Shown here in pieces: positions 38,001 through 51,129 of a DNA stretch of 64,000 bases. The number at the start of each line of letters is the position of its first letter. Within the stretch, counting starts at the first letter, position 1. Made by a program: the position numbers and the translations under genes. The notes under the pieces were generated by a model that had not been told where the DNA came from, made no database searches, and saw only the letters and a list, made by a program, of their open reading frames with translations. The stretch is from Taenia hydatigena (lineage: Eukaryota > Platyhelminthes > Cestoda > Cyclophyllidea > Taeniidae). Location of the stretch: the NCBI GenBank assembly GCA_036345935.2, contig JADWOT020000001.1, positions 24,096,994 through 24,160,993 of the forward strand, read 5' to 3'.

Positions 38001-40300
38001 TTATCTTAACTTCTCCGTCAGGCTGTATGGCTCCACTACACGAAACAACAGATTGGAATGTCTGTTAGTCGGCATTTAAATACGTGTTTCCTCAATTCCA
38101 TTTCTTCCGCTCAAGCGAGCCATTTGTGCATCAAAAGGGGCTTAAGAACGTACACTTCCAGATGCACCCACTTCTGCTATGTAGTTCTACTTTTGACTTC
38201 AGATTTATTCTGCCTTCTTCATGGCCTGAGTATGTAAGGCAGCATTCGGTTGAGAGGCCAAGCAGTAATGGCAATGCACATCAGTGCCAGGGAAAGGGCG
38301 ATCGACTCTAGTGACTACGGAAGCGGTAGCAAAGCTAACTTGACTACGAATTGTGCGAATAACCTCTAAAGATTTTTAATTCCTTGTGCTAACTCTGGCA
38401 GTCGACTTGACATTCGCGTGCATTAGAGCATTAAAAAGAATTACCTAACAGCGTTACACCTAACTACGCAAAATCTCTTCTTTATACGGACACTCCCACA
38501 TGGCGTTAAATAAGAGACTCTGCGTTATCAATTTCTCATTGATCTGAACAGCGTAATTTATTGGCTAAAAATTCATTTTTTTTCTTTTCCCGGCGGCATT
38601 GCAACACTGACAAATCACAAATAAGCCAATGAGAGCACTCAAAACAAGGGTTAGCATCTGTGCTCTGCCAAAATCTTGCTGTCCGTTCGTGGCCACATTC
38701 ATGCATGGCGTAGTTTACGATTGCGAAGCATAGAAATGCTACTCAGAGTAACTAGGTAAGAAACAAAAGGAAATCAACCCGAAGCTTGAGGACTTGTATT
38801 TTGGTGTACGTCACTGTGTGTCTCAATGATACAGTCTGTGGCAGATAAATGCGGGATCAATCATTCATCGAATGAATGCAGTAGAAAAGAGAATCCTGCT
38901 ACATTAATTGATGTGGTGAAGTTACGCAAAGCTGTCAAGTGAATGATGCTTTTATGCAGCACATACGGATAAGTAAGTTATATTAACGCCCTTTCAAAAA
39001 TCAAGCTGAGTTTCAGTAAAGTCCTGATAAATTTTAAACTTATAACCGCATCTTTCTTAATCCCAAAGGATGTTTGATGATTGTTGTTGCTCAGCAAGAA
39101 CACGGCTACCGCGAAACCACTCCCTTGCGCCCACGGAGAAAATAAGGGCGCAACCGATTTTCATAACCAAAATGCGTGTTAACACGCCAATCGCAGATAA
39201 TTCAGCATTGTTCAGCGTGCTTGACTGCTCATATTGTCACACACCCGTCCCAACAACGCTCATCAATGCCGTGATGCATTTCCCACCTTAATTAGTAGGA
39301 ATTTGAAGTAGAAATAAAACCAAATGACACTGGCGTTTACTTAGTCTAAAAAGACTTCATCACTCACAACTAAGTCAATAATGTTAACAGGTTTGCGTCC
39401 ACTATTATCTACGGAACAAAATCTCCATTTCAAAGATAGCAGTACAATTAGTGGTACACTCAATGACGACCGCTCCATCGTTCATACTTTAATTTCCATT
39501 CGCCTCCTATGATCTTTGGCTAGTAATGTGAAGCAATAATAATTACATCGCCCACGGGCACAAAGTCATATTGCAGTCCCTATAATACTGATGCAGCAAG
39601 ATTGGACAAGCAGTGGTACTAATCGACACATTCCTACTCTTAGCTCACTCAACTTGGTCGGGAGCGGTATGCAATTGGTTGAACTTTACGTTGAGCAGCT
39701 AAAGCACTCCCTCCACCAAATCACGTTTGCAACTTCGGTTAGGCTCCTGTGTGATTTCTTTAATCACGTACCTTCAATGTATGCAAGAGCAATAGTCCAT
39801 GCAGTTCCTCCACTGTGACAGCATGAGTAGACGTGTTCTGCAATGTTGTGCTGATGAGACGGGCTTCAATATACTAGTTGACATTTCAAACGATGACTCG
39901 AACTCTACATTTCCATTCATGTTGTTCCACATCGATGTGGTGTGGCATATCTGCTTCCATTTCATTTGTTGAACACTCCGAGCCTTGTGTTGCTATCTGC
40001 ACACGCACATTAGTGTAAACTGCATTAAAATCCCCTTCCACATACCGATCAGCCAGTGGGTGTAAGACTCAAATTAGCGGTCGGTACTACCATGCTGATA
40101 ACTAACCACCAATTCAAACTACTTGTTTGCTTCCAGTCGTACCATTTGTCTTTTAAGTTGCAGTACATACTATGCTTTGCATCTGCCATCTTTACTTGAG
40201 TTAGTCTCTACCTCTCCTTCGAAGGTGGGGGAACAGAAAGTCCGGTAAAGTTAAAACACACTGAATATGCAAAAGTGTGTGGTTCAAGGGAAGGCAAAGA
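38001..40300. other. centre of the large palindrome, no gene seen
   Basis: The symmetry axis calculated from the outer arms (15.99 kb pairing with 63.53 kb) falls near 39.76 kb. I could not match this stretch to itself in inverse, so the centre has been lost or was never symmetric. There are no exons. Confidence 0.4.
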
Positions 40301-42158
40301 AGTGCGAATGGGCAAATTACCACTTGCCTGATAACATCCGCACCCAAGTTTTCATGTCACCAGCAGGAGCGGAGACTGTGGTGCATTGTGTTAATGGAAA
40401 TGACAGATCCCCTCAGTCGCAGGTGAGATTTTACCATGCACACCTCAAAGTGTTTCATTTGGGCGCAAGGATCATCGCACACCATTGTTCTTCTGCACAA
40501 TTTTACCACTAGTTGCACAGCATCTTCTATTTTAATGCCGATAAGATTAGGCACGTGCCTTCGTCTCCGAAATTGGTTGCAAAACAAACGATATGCTAGA
40601 TCCAGCAGAATCGCAAAGCAGGTTCATCGAAATTGCGATCAAGTACCTCGACACTTGCATTACATATTGATGACTGTCACGATCGGCTCGTGGATGTTCT
40701 CCTCTAGCAATGATTCCGCAATGATGGTTGATGCGATATGTTTACCCAAATGAGCGGCTAGGCATGCATTTGCTTGATTGCCATTCTCGTTTAAGGCCAC
40801 CTGATTTGGTCGCATTGCTTGTGCTGTGTGGACTGGAATCCGGGACATGCCAACAGCCCAATTCCTTTCCGTCTGACAAATACATGCATTTTGCTTAAGC
40901 ACCATACCTCCGTCTGTCTTTGAGGGAATCCCTAGACACCACACTCACAATTGAGGACTGAGTGATGGGATGCAGAACTAGTACATTTCGTCCACCTAAC
41001 GATGCCTGGCCACACGTTTGTGGACCAATTTTTGGCTAACCGTCATCGCAGCACCATGTGTTTTTCTAGTTCCTAATAAGAGAGCTTTTAAAGCACCAGT
41101 AGAAGAGCAATAACTGAAACAACAGCATTTGCAAGATTGTCGGATAAACTGCTCCAACATCGAATGGCTGCTTATTTAGGTGCGTCTACAAGGAAGTATT
41201 GATGTCTTGCAACGATTCGACAATTCATATCCTAGTCCACATTCCAGCATTGTTCGTTATTTTAGAGCAACAAGCAGCTAGCGTGTTATATGTGGTTCAT
41301 GAAACGCCTCGTCATTGGCCTCGCTTCTGCTGTTCTAAATGCTGTGGACAACGTCTGACTACACCTCACTGTCTGCATGTTCCGTGCATAAATTTTTGTT
41401 GATTTTCATCTTTATGATGCTCTTGGCAGCTGCCCTACCTGGCACTACTACACAGCCTCATTCATTTTGGCCAATCATAACTGCTTATTAACTCTTCCCA
41501 CATTCGAACAATAATATCAAACCCTGGTAATTATTGTGCGACAATCGATTTTCTTAGGGTTGACACATTCTCTCGCTGAATTTGGAAAAGATTTCCAGGT
41601 ACATTCACGTCCATGACCCCTACCGACTCTCATATCGGCTGTCTAGACGGCGGAACAACCACAGTTTATAAGAGTGATGTGGGCACCGGCGAATTGGTCG
41701 CACCAACGGTCTACGATTCTTCTCCACCTATGATTTTGGCCTCAAGTAAGTAGCTTTTCAAACAATTAATCAAAGCAACTTTTAGTCATTGAGCACCTAG
41801 CCACCTACTCTTTCAGTTATTTCAGCAAAATAATTTGCGCCTTAGCAATCATTGGTATTTTACACTGGTAAAAGCACACACTAATTGACGTGCATAATGT
41901 GATGGAGGGTGTGTGATTTTATTTCCATCCGTCACCGTTTCCTCGTACCGATCTATAAATCCCCATTTCGTATATTTTATATGGTGAGCATGAATATCAA
42001 ATGTGCTTATCAACGTTAAGTTGCACGTTTATTATTGCCCTTGTAGTTGTAAACAGAATTAGAGATACGTGGACCCTGCTTCTAAACTGGATGTCACAAA
42101 TGCGGAGCAAGATATGACTGGTTTATGATGAATGGAGGCATCAACTTCTCTCACTAAT
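40300..42158 (+). pseudogene. decayed copy d of the membrane-protein repeat, best preserved exon layout
   Basis: The plus strand has three remnants. A membrane-segment exon lies at 41.28-41.43 kb. An open exon at 41637-41745 reads GCLDGGTTTVYKSDVGTGEL and on to LAS, then a good donor (A|GTAAGT). After an intron of about 90 bases, the acceptor TTATTTCAG leads into the exon equivalent to the 3' end of the 5.8-kb gene (41.84-41.93 kb), which is broken by a stop. VAPTVYDSSPPMILAS aligns with HVVLEDAGNPVIMFAN of the intact gene. This shows that the decayed copies have an intron where the intact gene reads straight through. Confidence 0.5.
40660..40944 (-). pseudogene. conserved antisense open frame, copy d (94 codons)
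   Basis: The frame ends LNENGNQANACLAAHLGKH, then IASTIIAESLLEENIHEP and a stop after VINM. It aligns in frame with 32247-32465 over about 45 residues, with both frames stopping at the same place. Of the three copies this is the longest open frame. Confidence 0.35.
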
Positions 42159-44370
42159 GTTGAGGCCTACAAAGCGAAAAATTCTGTGCTGTGAGAAGGA
42201 CAGAAAGTCAAATACGATGCTATGAAAAGGGAACGTAAGCTGCATAGCTCAGGTGGCCGAAAGATTTCACTAATAAACATGCCATTCGCAAAAGCATACA
42301 CGAATAATCGGTGTCGTGATGAGACGCTTGAAAGGAGCGTTAGGAATGCCATTGTAGAGTGCTTATAATTTATGAATCGCAAAGGCAAATGGAAATATGG
42401 TAGGACACGGGCTGTTTGGTATAGAGTGATTGGTTCGATATTGCAATCCCTGTGCATTCATGGCAAAGGAGTCTCTGAGTTCTCCGTCCGTTTATTGCCT
42501 CATAGGCACATGCAGTTTGGTGTCTAGTAGTTCCTTTCTTCGCAGTTTGCCCAAAATCACGACACGAATCCTCCACACTTCTGTGCATTCACTGTGCATT
42601 TTCTCGTTGTTTATTAATCAGTTTATATGCAATCCCATTTGTGCGATCATCCCCCTTTATCCTAATGCGACGCTCACAAGTACTTCAATGAAAGATGGGA
42701 CAAGGTATTTTGCAAATCGCAGTAGAATAATCGCGGTCATTGCTCCCTAACCACAATCTGAGTAAGTGAATATAGAGATAAACTACTCAATGGAGATTAT
42801 TTACAATGCATTGCGCACCAAATCCAATTACCAGTAAAGATGAGTGCAATTAACGCGGGCGAGTTTCACAGCCCTAGCCACGACATGCTGTTAAGGGGTA
42901 GATCCGTTCTACAAAAATGTCACAGCCTCGTTAAATCATATCTCTTTACAGTGCTTACCAGTTAAGTGGGACGGTTCACAAGCACACCTTTTGACAAATC
43001 ACCCTTTTCCAGACGTCACTTGCATTCCTCTCTCTGGAGGCGTAACCTCAATGCTGACTAGTGCAACCCTCGACCTCGATTGTTATAGCCCTCCTAGACG
43101 TGCATGAATGCCATCTACGAAGTTAAGAATCGCGAAGTCTCCCAGTACACAGCGTCACGTCTTCCCAAGATGACACTCCTCCTCGCCACATCTCACCCAT
43201 TCAACTCTCCAAACCAACCGCACCGCACTGATGGGACAGCACCAGTTTTCTCCTCCGTACAGTCGCCGTTCAAGTTTCAAGATTAATGGAGGGATCTATA
43301 GGCCTCTGCTTAGATCCTTTATCACGGACATGAGTATTAGAGCCCCAAGTAATTGGTGGTTTTTTGCAGTTTACCTAAAGTTTCGACACAGCTTCCTCGT
43401 AGCCAGCAAAGAATTTCAAGCAAAAGCTGCGCTTCTTAGCATCATCCATCTCTCTTAAATCAAACTGCTCTGGCATCAGTAGTGAGCAATCCACCTTATT
43501 GCCTGTTAGGATCATCGTCAATTAAATGCTTCTTCTTGTCTAGTCGATAAATGGGTTACAATGTTTGTGCAGTCATTTATGGGGAAGAGAAGAGGGTTGA
43601 ACTGAAGTGCATGCATTTTACTAGCCTGCACATTCGACCACTTGCAGAGCCACCTCGACGATTGCCCTTAGCTAAACACCGTGGCAGATTGTGGTAGATA
43701 TGACAAAGAGACAACCCCGTGCTGCATTATTTGTCGGCAAATTGTGTTCCATGATTAGGTCGAAAGGTCAAGGATCTTACCACCGATTCTTTTGAAAAGG
43801 CAGTTGGAATGGCTGCGCTGTTTGATATACGACTCTAACCCTCCTCCTATCAGATGGCTCACGAGAACATCTTTACTTGCACAGTGGTCACATGACCGAA
43901 CCCCATCATTGTGCACCACACTTTATAATTCCACTCCACGCGCACAGTAGTCACTTGATCAAATTTCGCTCTCCCACACCACAATTTCTCATCTCACTTC
44001 ACTCGCGCAGCAGTCACATGAACGAAATCCGTTATTCTATATCACGCGTCTTATTATGTTGCCTCCCACCTTCCAGATTCATTAATTAGAAATTTGTGCA
44101 AAGGCATTTTCCTAGCTCTTTCAACTATCGATACACGACACCGGTAATTTGGTAGTGCCTGCGGTGAATTGTATACCCATTAGTAGAACCCGCTTGCAAC
44201 CTAATCTTTACAGCTGATGCCATATTCTCGTAGCATTAATAATGATGGTAAGCATAAAATTTAAGGCTTGGCAAAATTCAGCAGCATTAAACAGGTGCTG
44301 ATTCCGCCTTTCTCACAAACTGGCTACATCTTGCGCCTCATCTGCGACATCCAGCTCGGATTGGGCAGGG
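42159..44370 (+). repeat. 2.2-kb tandem duplication, first unit
   Basis: It begins GTTGAGGCCTACAAAGCG and runs to CGGATTGGGCAGGG. The next unit follows immediately with about ten differences over 2.2 kb. It carries the 3' part of copy d and, at its right end (44.11-44.37 kb), sequence matching 5.38-5.64 kb. Short open frames in it are duplicated with it and show no domain. Confidence 0.9.
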
Positions 44371-46582
44371 TTGAGGCCTACAAAGCGAAAAATTCTGTGC
44401 TGTGAGAAGGACAGAAAGTCAAATACGATGCTATGAAAAGGGAACGTAAGCTGCATAGCTCAGGTGGCCGAAAGATTTCACTAATAAACATGCCATTCGC
44501 AAAAGCATACACGAATAATCGGTGTCGTGATGAGACGCTTGAAAGGAGCGTTAGGAATGCCATTGTAGAGTGCTTATAATTTATGAATCGCAAAGGCAAA
44601 TGGAAATATGGTAGGACACGGGCTGTTTGGTATAGAGTGATTGGTTCGATATTGCAATCCCTGTGCATTCATGGCAAAGGAGTCTCTGAGTTCTCCGTCC
44701 GTTTATTGCCTCATAGGCACATGCAGTTTGGTGTCTAGTAGTTCCTTTCTTCGCAGTTTGCCCAAAATCACGACACGAATCCTCCACACCTCTGTGCATT
44801 CACTGTGCATTTTCTCGTTGTTTATTAATCAGTTTATATGCAATCCCATTTGTGCGATCATCCCCCTTTATCCTAATGCGACGCTCACAAGTACTTCAAT
44901 GAAAGATGGGACAAGGTATTTTGCAAATCGCAGTAGAATAATCGCGGTCATTGCTCCCTAACCACAATCTGAGTAAGTGAATATAGAGATAAACTACTCA
45001 ATGGAGATTATTTACAATGCATTGCGCACCAAATCCAATTACCAGTAAAGATGAGTGCAATTAACGCGGGCGAGTTTCACAGCCCTAGCCACGACATGCT
45101 GTTAAGGGGTAGATCCGTTCTACAAAAATGTCACAGCCTCGTTAAATCATATCTCTTTACAGTGCTTACCAGTTAAGTGGGACGGTTCACAAGCACACCT
45201 TTTGACAAATCACCCTTTTCCAGACGTCACTTGCATTCCTCTCTCTGGAGGCGTAACCTCAATGCTGACTAGTGCAACCCTCGACCTCGATTGTTATAGC
45301 CCTCCTAGACGTGCATGAATGCCATCTACGAAGTTAAGAATCGCGAAGTCTCCCAGTACACAGCGTCACGTCTTCCCAAGATGACACTCCTCCTCGCCAC
45401 ATCTCACCCATTCAACTCTCCAAATCAACCGCACCGCACTGATGGGACAGCACCAGTTTTCTCCTCCGTACAGTCGCCGTTCAAGGTTCAAGATTAATGG
45501 AGGGATCTATAGGCCTCTGCTTAGATCCTTTATCACGGACATGAGTATTAGAGCCCCAAGTAATTGGTGGTTTTTTGCAGTTTACCTAAAGTTTCGACAC
45601 AGCTTCCTCGTAGCCAGCAAAGAATTTCAAGCAAAAGCTGCGCTTCTTAGCATCATCCATCTCTCTTAAATCAAACTGCTCTTGCATCAGTAGTGAGCAC
45701 TTTACCTTATTGCCTGTTAGGATCATCGTCAATTAAATACTTCCATCTTGTCTAGTCGATAAATGGGTTACAATGTTTGTGCAGTCATTTATGGGGAAGA
45801 GAAGAGGGTTGAACTGAAGTGCATGCATTTTACTAGCCTGCACATTCGACCACTTGCAGAGCCACCTCGACGATTGCCCTTAGCTAAACACCGTGGCAGA
45901 TTGTGGTAGATATGACAAAGAGACAACCCCGTGCTGCATTATTTGTCGGCAAATTGTGTTCCATGATTAGGTCGAAAGGTCAAGGATCTTACCACCGATT
46001 CTTTTGAAAAGGCAGTTGGAATGGCTGCGCTGTTTGATATACGACTCTAACCCTCCTCCTATCAGATGGCTCACGAGAACATCTTTACTTGCACAGTGGT
46101 CACATGACCGAACCCCATCATTGTGCACCACACTTTATAATTCCACTCCACGCACACAGTAGTCACTTGATCAAATTTCGCTCTCCCACACCACAATTTC
46201 TCATCTCACTTCACTCGCGCAGCAGTCACATGAACGAAATCCGTTATTCTATATCACGCGTCTTATTATGTTGCCTCCCACCTTCCAGATTCATTAATTA
46301 GAAATTTGTGCAAAGGCATTTTCCTAGCTCTTTCAACTATCGATACACGACACCGGTAATTTGGTAGTGCCTGCGGTGAATTGTATACCCATTAGTAGAA
46401 CCCGCTTGCAACCTAATCTTTACAGCTGATGCCATATTCTCGTAGCATTAATAATGATGGTAAGCATAAAATTTAAGGCTTGGCAAAATTCAGCAGCATT
46501 AAACAGGTGCTGATTCCGCCTTTCTCACAAACTGGCTACATCTTGCGCCTCATCTGCGACATCCAGCTCGGATTGGGCAGGG
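44371..46582 (+). repeat. 2.2-kb tandem duplication, second unit
   Basis: Offset from the first unit is 2,211 bp at the start and 2,212 bp at the end, so there is a net one-base insertion (near 45.74 kb). Substitutions noticed include the CACACTTCTG/CACACCTCTG, AAACCAACC/AAATCAACC and TTCAAGTTTC/TTCAAGGTTC pairs, plus a small cluster near 45.69-45.74 kb. The sequence leaves the repeat at TCCGCACATCTCAG and continues into copy e. Confidence 0.9.
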
Positions 46583-47650
46583 TCCGCACATCTCAGATCC
46601 TAGTTACGACCACAAGGGCAATAATAAACCTGTAACCAAACGTTGATTAGCACATTTGAGGTGCATACTCATCATATGAAATATGCTACCTTAAGATTTT
46701 ATGGGTGTGCATGAGGAGCCAGTGGCAAAGAGAAATAAATCCACACATTCTATGTCTCATTGCACACGTGAAGATCTCCTCCAGCACATTCAGCACGTCA
46801 ATTAGAACGTGCTCTTTCTAGCGCGATAAAGCGATAGCTGCAAAAGCGCAATTACTTTCGCCGAATCAACTCATAAAAAACAATTAGCCAAGTTGGTTGA
46901 TGACAAAAATTTTGTTGCTTAATGTTCAGCAAGAGCTATTTACATGAGATTCAAATTATAACTGCGGCAAAATGCAGACCGTTGGTGCAACTACTTCGAC
47001 CTTGTCTTCATCAGCTCCATAAATACGATTGTTCCACCGTTTAGACAGCCAACATGAGATCGCTGTGTCATGAATTTGAGATGACCAGCACGTCCCTTCC
47101 CAGTTCAGTCATAAAATGTGGCGCTTAAAGGGAAGTCGATCGTTGCAAATTGTTCGCGAAGGGTAGGATCTGCTTTAGTAACACACGCGTAATTAAAAAA
47201 AACAAATGAAGGGTATTAGTCTGATTAAGGATGAATTAGTATGCTTAGTAGGCAGGACACTAAGAGCACATCGTGACGCAAATGCATAAAAGTTTGGCAG
47301 AACTTGCAGGTAATGGAGGAGGAGCTGCTAAGACATCCACGACGGAGAAGTTCAAGAAGAAGAAGAAGAAGTAGAAGAGATGATGGAAGAACTTGTAGGT
47401 GGTGAGGCAGATGCAGGCGTTGAGCATAGCGGCGGGCACTAGACGAGCGAGGGTACTGACAGCGATTGTACATGAGTTTACGATGAAAATACAAGCATTT
47501 AAGTTGTCTTGCATTCCACAAATCCAGTACGATGATACAGCCACCGACATCAATGATATCTTCAAATGAATGAATGTAGTAAGACCAGAGCTTGGAGGAT
47601 AAACAGACTCTTGCTACCGCATTTAATAATTGTGCAAAAATACTTTCCAT
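46583..47650 (-). pseudogene. copy e of the membrane-protein repeat, inverted, with a long open membrane-segment frame
   Basis: On the minus strand, the exon equivalent to the 3' end of the 5.8-kb gene lies at 46.79-46.86 kb (LIDVLNVLEEIFTCAM). A GCLDGG-type remnant (GCLNGGTIVFMELM) lies at 46.97-47.06 kb. A 101-codon open frame at 47260-47565 contains VNSCTIAVSTLARLVPAAML and then a run of Phe encoded by an interrupted AAG/TTC repeat (47354-47372 on the plus strand). The hydrophobic segment corresponds to that of the intact gene (ALPLLALILVMCSSL). The frame continues past the homologous part, so I treat it as a relic. It could still encode a membrane peptide. Confidence 0.45.
47354..47372. 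repeat. AAG trinucleotide microsatellite
   Basis: About six AAG units inside the copy e membrane exon. Read on the minus strand they give poly-Phe in one frame and poly-Leu in another. Confidence 0.8.
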
Positions 47651-48290
47651 CCCAACGTTTCAGGTGGATCTAATCGGCGTCATAAACGGAGATTGAAGTG
47701 ATGAATAAGTCGACCAACTTTTATCCACTTCGATTCGATCAGTCACAGGTTATGAAACACACAAAGGAGGGGTAAACAATAAGAGCGTAATGAATGCACT
47801 GAAATCGGGAAGGACAAAGAGGACGAAAATTATGGCATAAAGGACTATGATGGTGGTTCGTGTGGATTACATGAAACACTACATGCATGCTGTAAACATG
47901 ATTTCTCCATTAACTCACGTGTCGTAATAAAGTAGAAGTGGTCGGTATCATCACGCTCGACTCGATATTACTTGACGCAACCAGTAGGTTTGCGCGATTA
48001 GCGACCCGTTGATCTAGGCATGTTCATGACTTCGAATCCCTACATGGGGAATAGGTGTCGTTCTTCTAATCTTTAATTGAGGTGCAGAATATGGCGTTAC
48101 CTAAGGCAACTCGGTCTGATTTCTTAGCGATTCCGGTTACTTGGATTCCTTATAGTGTCATATGTGAATTAAATGAAGAAATATCTTATTAATGGAGTTA
48201 ATCTATATTTATTGTATTTTGGGAGCCAATGACACCCAAGTGCTCATTCTGCCATTGAGATAAGTTCCGTTTCTTTATATCAAACTCGTT
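47651..48290. other. no gene seen
   Basis: Between copy e and the mirror of 28.4-29.5 kb. No exon or repeat match was found. Confidence 0.35.
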
Positions 48291-48479
48291 GTCCTAGGCA
48301 TTGGACTTGATCAAATATGAGAAGCATACCTTCTGGTTGGAGTATCTTGGCATGGCAATGTTATCCAGTACATCGTGAAGCATGGTGTAGAACATTCGAC
48401 ACGGAATTCTAACTTGCAATGGCAGAGTAAGCAAAGTAGGAGGAAGGTGTTGCACAGACACTTGATAGGACATGAAGGT

Positions 48480-49620
48480 CTCAGAATGAGGCGGAGCAGA
48501 ATTTGCAGTCAGGAATGCTGGTAGAGTTGATGATGATGGCAACTAATGCAACTGTTGCGAGTGAGATACAAGCGAAACACGTATTCTCGTTTGTTACGAT
48601 ACCAGTTGTATTGTTGATGTGCAAGGCGCAACTTCACACTGCTTTCCACTTCCTCATGGTGCCTGCTCAATGATCGGTGGAGTAAGGAGCTTTTGGACAA
48701 AAATGGCATAGCCCTTGGCGCAAAATTGCTGTCCTCACAGTTAAACATAAACCCTTTTAGCACTGGTTGTGTTGCTGATCTGACATCAAGACCAATGAAT
48801 CTCAGTGCCTAACAGTCCGGCATTATGTAGCTTTCCAGCACAAGTCACTAATAAACAGTCAAACGTTTTAGACTTTGGTGTGTGATGATGCGAAATGATT
48901 ATTTGCCATTAACAGGCCTTCGACAAAACTCGGAGGGAATGTGGTCCATTTTCAACACCTATCTGTTTGTTTTATTCGCAGCCATAGGCGTTATTGAACT
49001 TGCTCATTGTAAATAGGCATTCGCGAGATCCGCACTAATCACTTATGATGTTTTAATGCAGGCGAGTGGTGATGGATATTGCGGTTGATCCATTCCACTG
49101 AATGTCCGACTGTGCCACATCACAGGTGGAGGAGGGGACTTTAAGTTAACGCAGAAAATGAAAGCGCTGCCCAACGTCAGAGTAAACAATGAACATTGAT
49201 TTGGATACAAAAGTTGGAGCAAGTTGTTTTAAATATGTAAGCTTTAATGAAACGCCAAAGAGATGTCTCACAAAGTCAAATCTTGCGTCGTCACGTCTGA
49301 GCCCATACATACTTTGATGAAACCCAAAATAGAAGTGTTAGCAAGCAAAGATGGCCCGGTATTTCATAGCTAACTATCTAATGGCAGGTGTTGGCGGCGT
49401 TTGGTCCCATTTAGGCTCTATAGCTTGAATTGTGCAAAGCCGTCGTGGTACTCATCCGAGTGACGACTAATCTTGCTGACGCTATCGCAGGTTACTTACA
49501 ATGCTTACCAATTAAAGCAAATAACTATAGCTCAATGCCTCTGAATCACAAAACACTTCATCTATCGCATGCTAGCAGTGGTCGCATAGAAAGTAAAGGA
49601 GATCACGGTGAGTTAGAGAT
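48480..49620 (+). repeat. segment inverted relative to 28.44-29.45 kb
   Basis: Mirror partner of the segment with the small secreted-peptide frame. The relic of that frame at 48.95-49.08 kb has an in-frame TAG after LAHCK, so it is not expressed as such. Confidence 0.6.
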
Positions 49621-51110
49621 TTAGCCAGCAGTAGTAGGCATTCATCCAAGCTGCCCAGTCACATTGTGCAAAGTGATTGTCGATTTCAAAATAACAGACA
49701 CAGGTTTGTGTATGGAATAGTAGCAATAAGTCCTGCAATGATAAAGGAACAAATAGAAAATCGTCAACAAATAAGCAAAAAAGAAAAGTAAATCCTATTA
49801 TAACGCGGTTTAAGCATCTCATATTTTGAAATTCCAACCTACTGCTTGTCATTTGGTTCCTTTTGGATAGTACGAGTTGGCTCCTGTTTCCTGAGCTTTT
49901 GCTCTACTTCATAAACGTAGACCACCATTGGATCAGGCTAACAAACACATCATTCTTGTCCTTCCCAATGCATCCGAAATTCTCAATTTGTATAATGCAC
50001 CATTTAATAGAAGGCACTGAATAAAGTGGTTTGCAGTTTAGACTAGTGATTGAAATACATTTCAATGCCTACGTAAGGTGTACAGTAGACGAGAAGGCAG
50101 TGCCTACCACGTTTTACTTGATTTAGTAAGTGCACTGAAGCGTCATCATGCCCAACATATTATTAATTTCGTCAATGTAGATTTACATGCTATTGGTGGC
50201 GGAAGAAAGGCATGCATGAATCAACTGTTGAATTAGGTGGGTAAAGCAGGCGTTAATAAAGGTTGCGTTTAAGGGTTCGATATTTAACCAGCTCGATTTC
50301 CTGCTTGCAGAGTGTCCGCCAGTTTGGAATGGAGGAGAACATTTTCGAATATAGGGCACCCAACTCTGTGACAAGCAACGTGCTAACTTCCACTTTGGAA
50401 CAACATATAACGGTATCGTTAAGCAGACGACTCTGCAAGGCCTAATAGGCATGAATTCGTGTGTCGGAGAAAACAATCCGATTCAGCGAAATGCATAAGA
50501 TGTTTGCGTAAGCGAAACAAGAGCGCTGAGCACTCTCGAATTGGTGTGGCTATAGAGCGGAATTCCTTGCAATGTATTCTTCTGCTGGACCACTACAAGA
50601 GGGAGCAAAATCACGCCAATTGTATCAGCAGACAAAATTCCGCCTAACACAGGCTTAACCGCCTTGAAATCTACACCTATTAGAACACATTTACACAGCG
50701 TCTATTGTCTGCAGAACAAATCAGACTCTTGCTGCAACACAACAATTCGCCATATGGTCACATAACGCTTGAACATTCTATGAAGAACATTATAACAAAA
50801 CGATGAGGCACCATCGACGAGACAATCAACGTTGAGGCCTCCGTTCTTCAGTTAATATATAGAAGTAAATTAGGATAATAGAGAACTTTCCATTTTGCTA
50901 CCTAAGATGGATCTAATAAGACATATCAATGCATGACAGATTCAAATTTTGTGCACATGCGAATTAAAGACAGCAAGAAATTGAAAGACAGTCATTCAAT
51001 CGATAAAGAATTCTCCACAATAGCAGCGAGTTAGCTGAATAACTTCGTGTGAGATCACAGTCAAATCACATGCAGGATAGCAGGCCTGTATGTGCCACTC
51101 ACACTGGCTT

Positions 51111-51129
51111 CAACGTGGCGGTCACGTTG
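51111..51129. repeat. perfect palindromic motif, variant spacer
   Basis: Arms CAACGTG/CACGTTG are kept although the spacer has changed to GCGGT. Confidence 0.8.

Noticed and set aside
41960..42000. TATATGGTGAGCATG resembling the end of a flatworm spliced-leader RNA gene
   Set aside because: Only a short donor-like stretch fits. There is no leader exon before it, and the position is part of the decayed repeat in which other copies differ.
42167..46301. Pairs of identical 60-106 codon frames in the two 2.2-kb units
   Set aside because: The two units are almost identical, so frame identity says nothing about coding. The older copies b and c have them broken.
47225..47650. 141-codon minus-strand frame with a leucine run
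   Set aside because: This is the second frame of the AAG microsatellite. The frame that matches the membrane-protein family is the other one, at 47260-47565.
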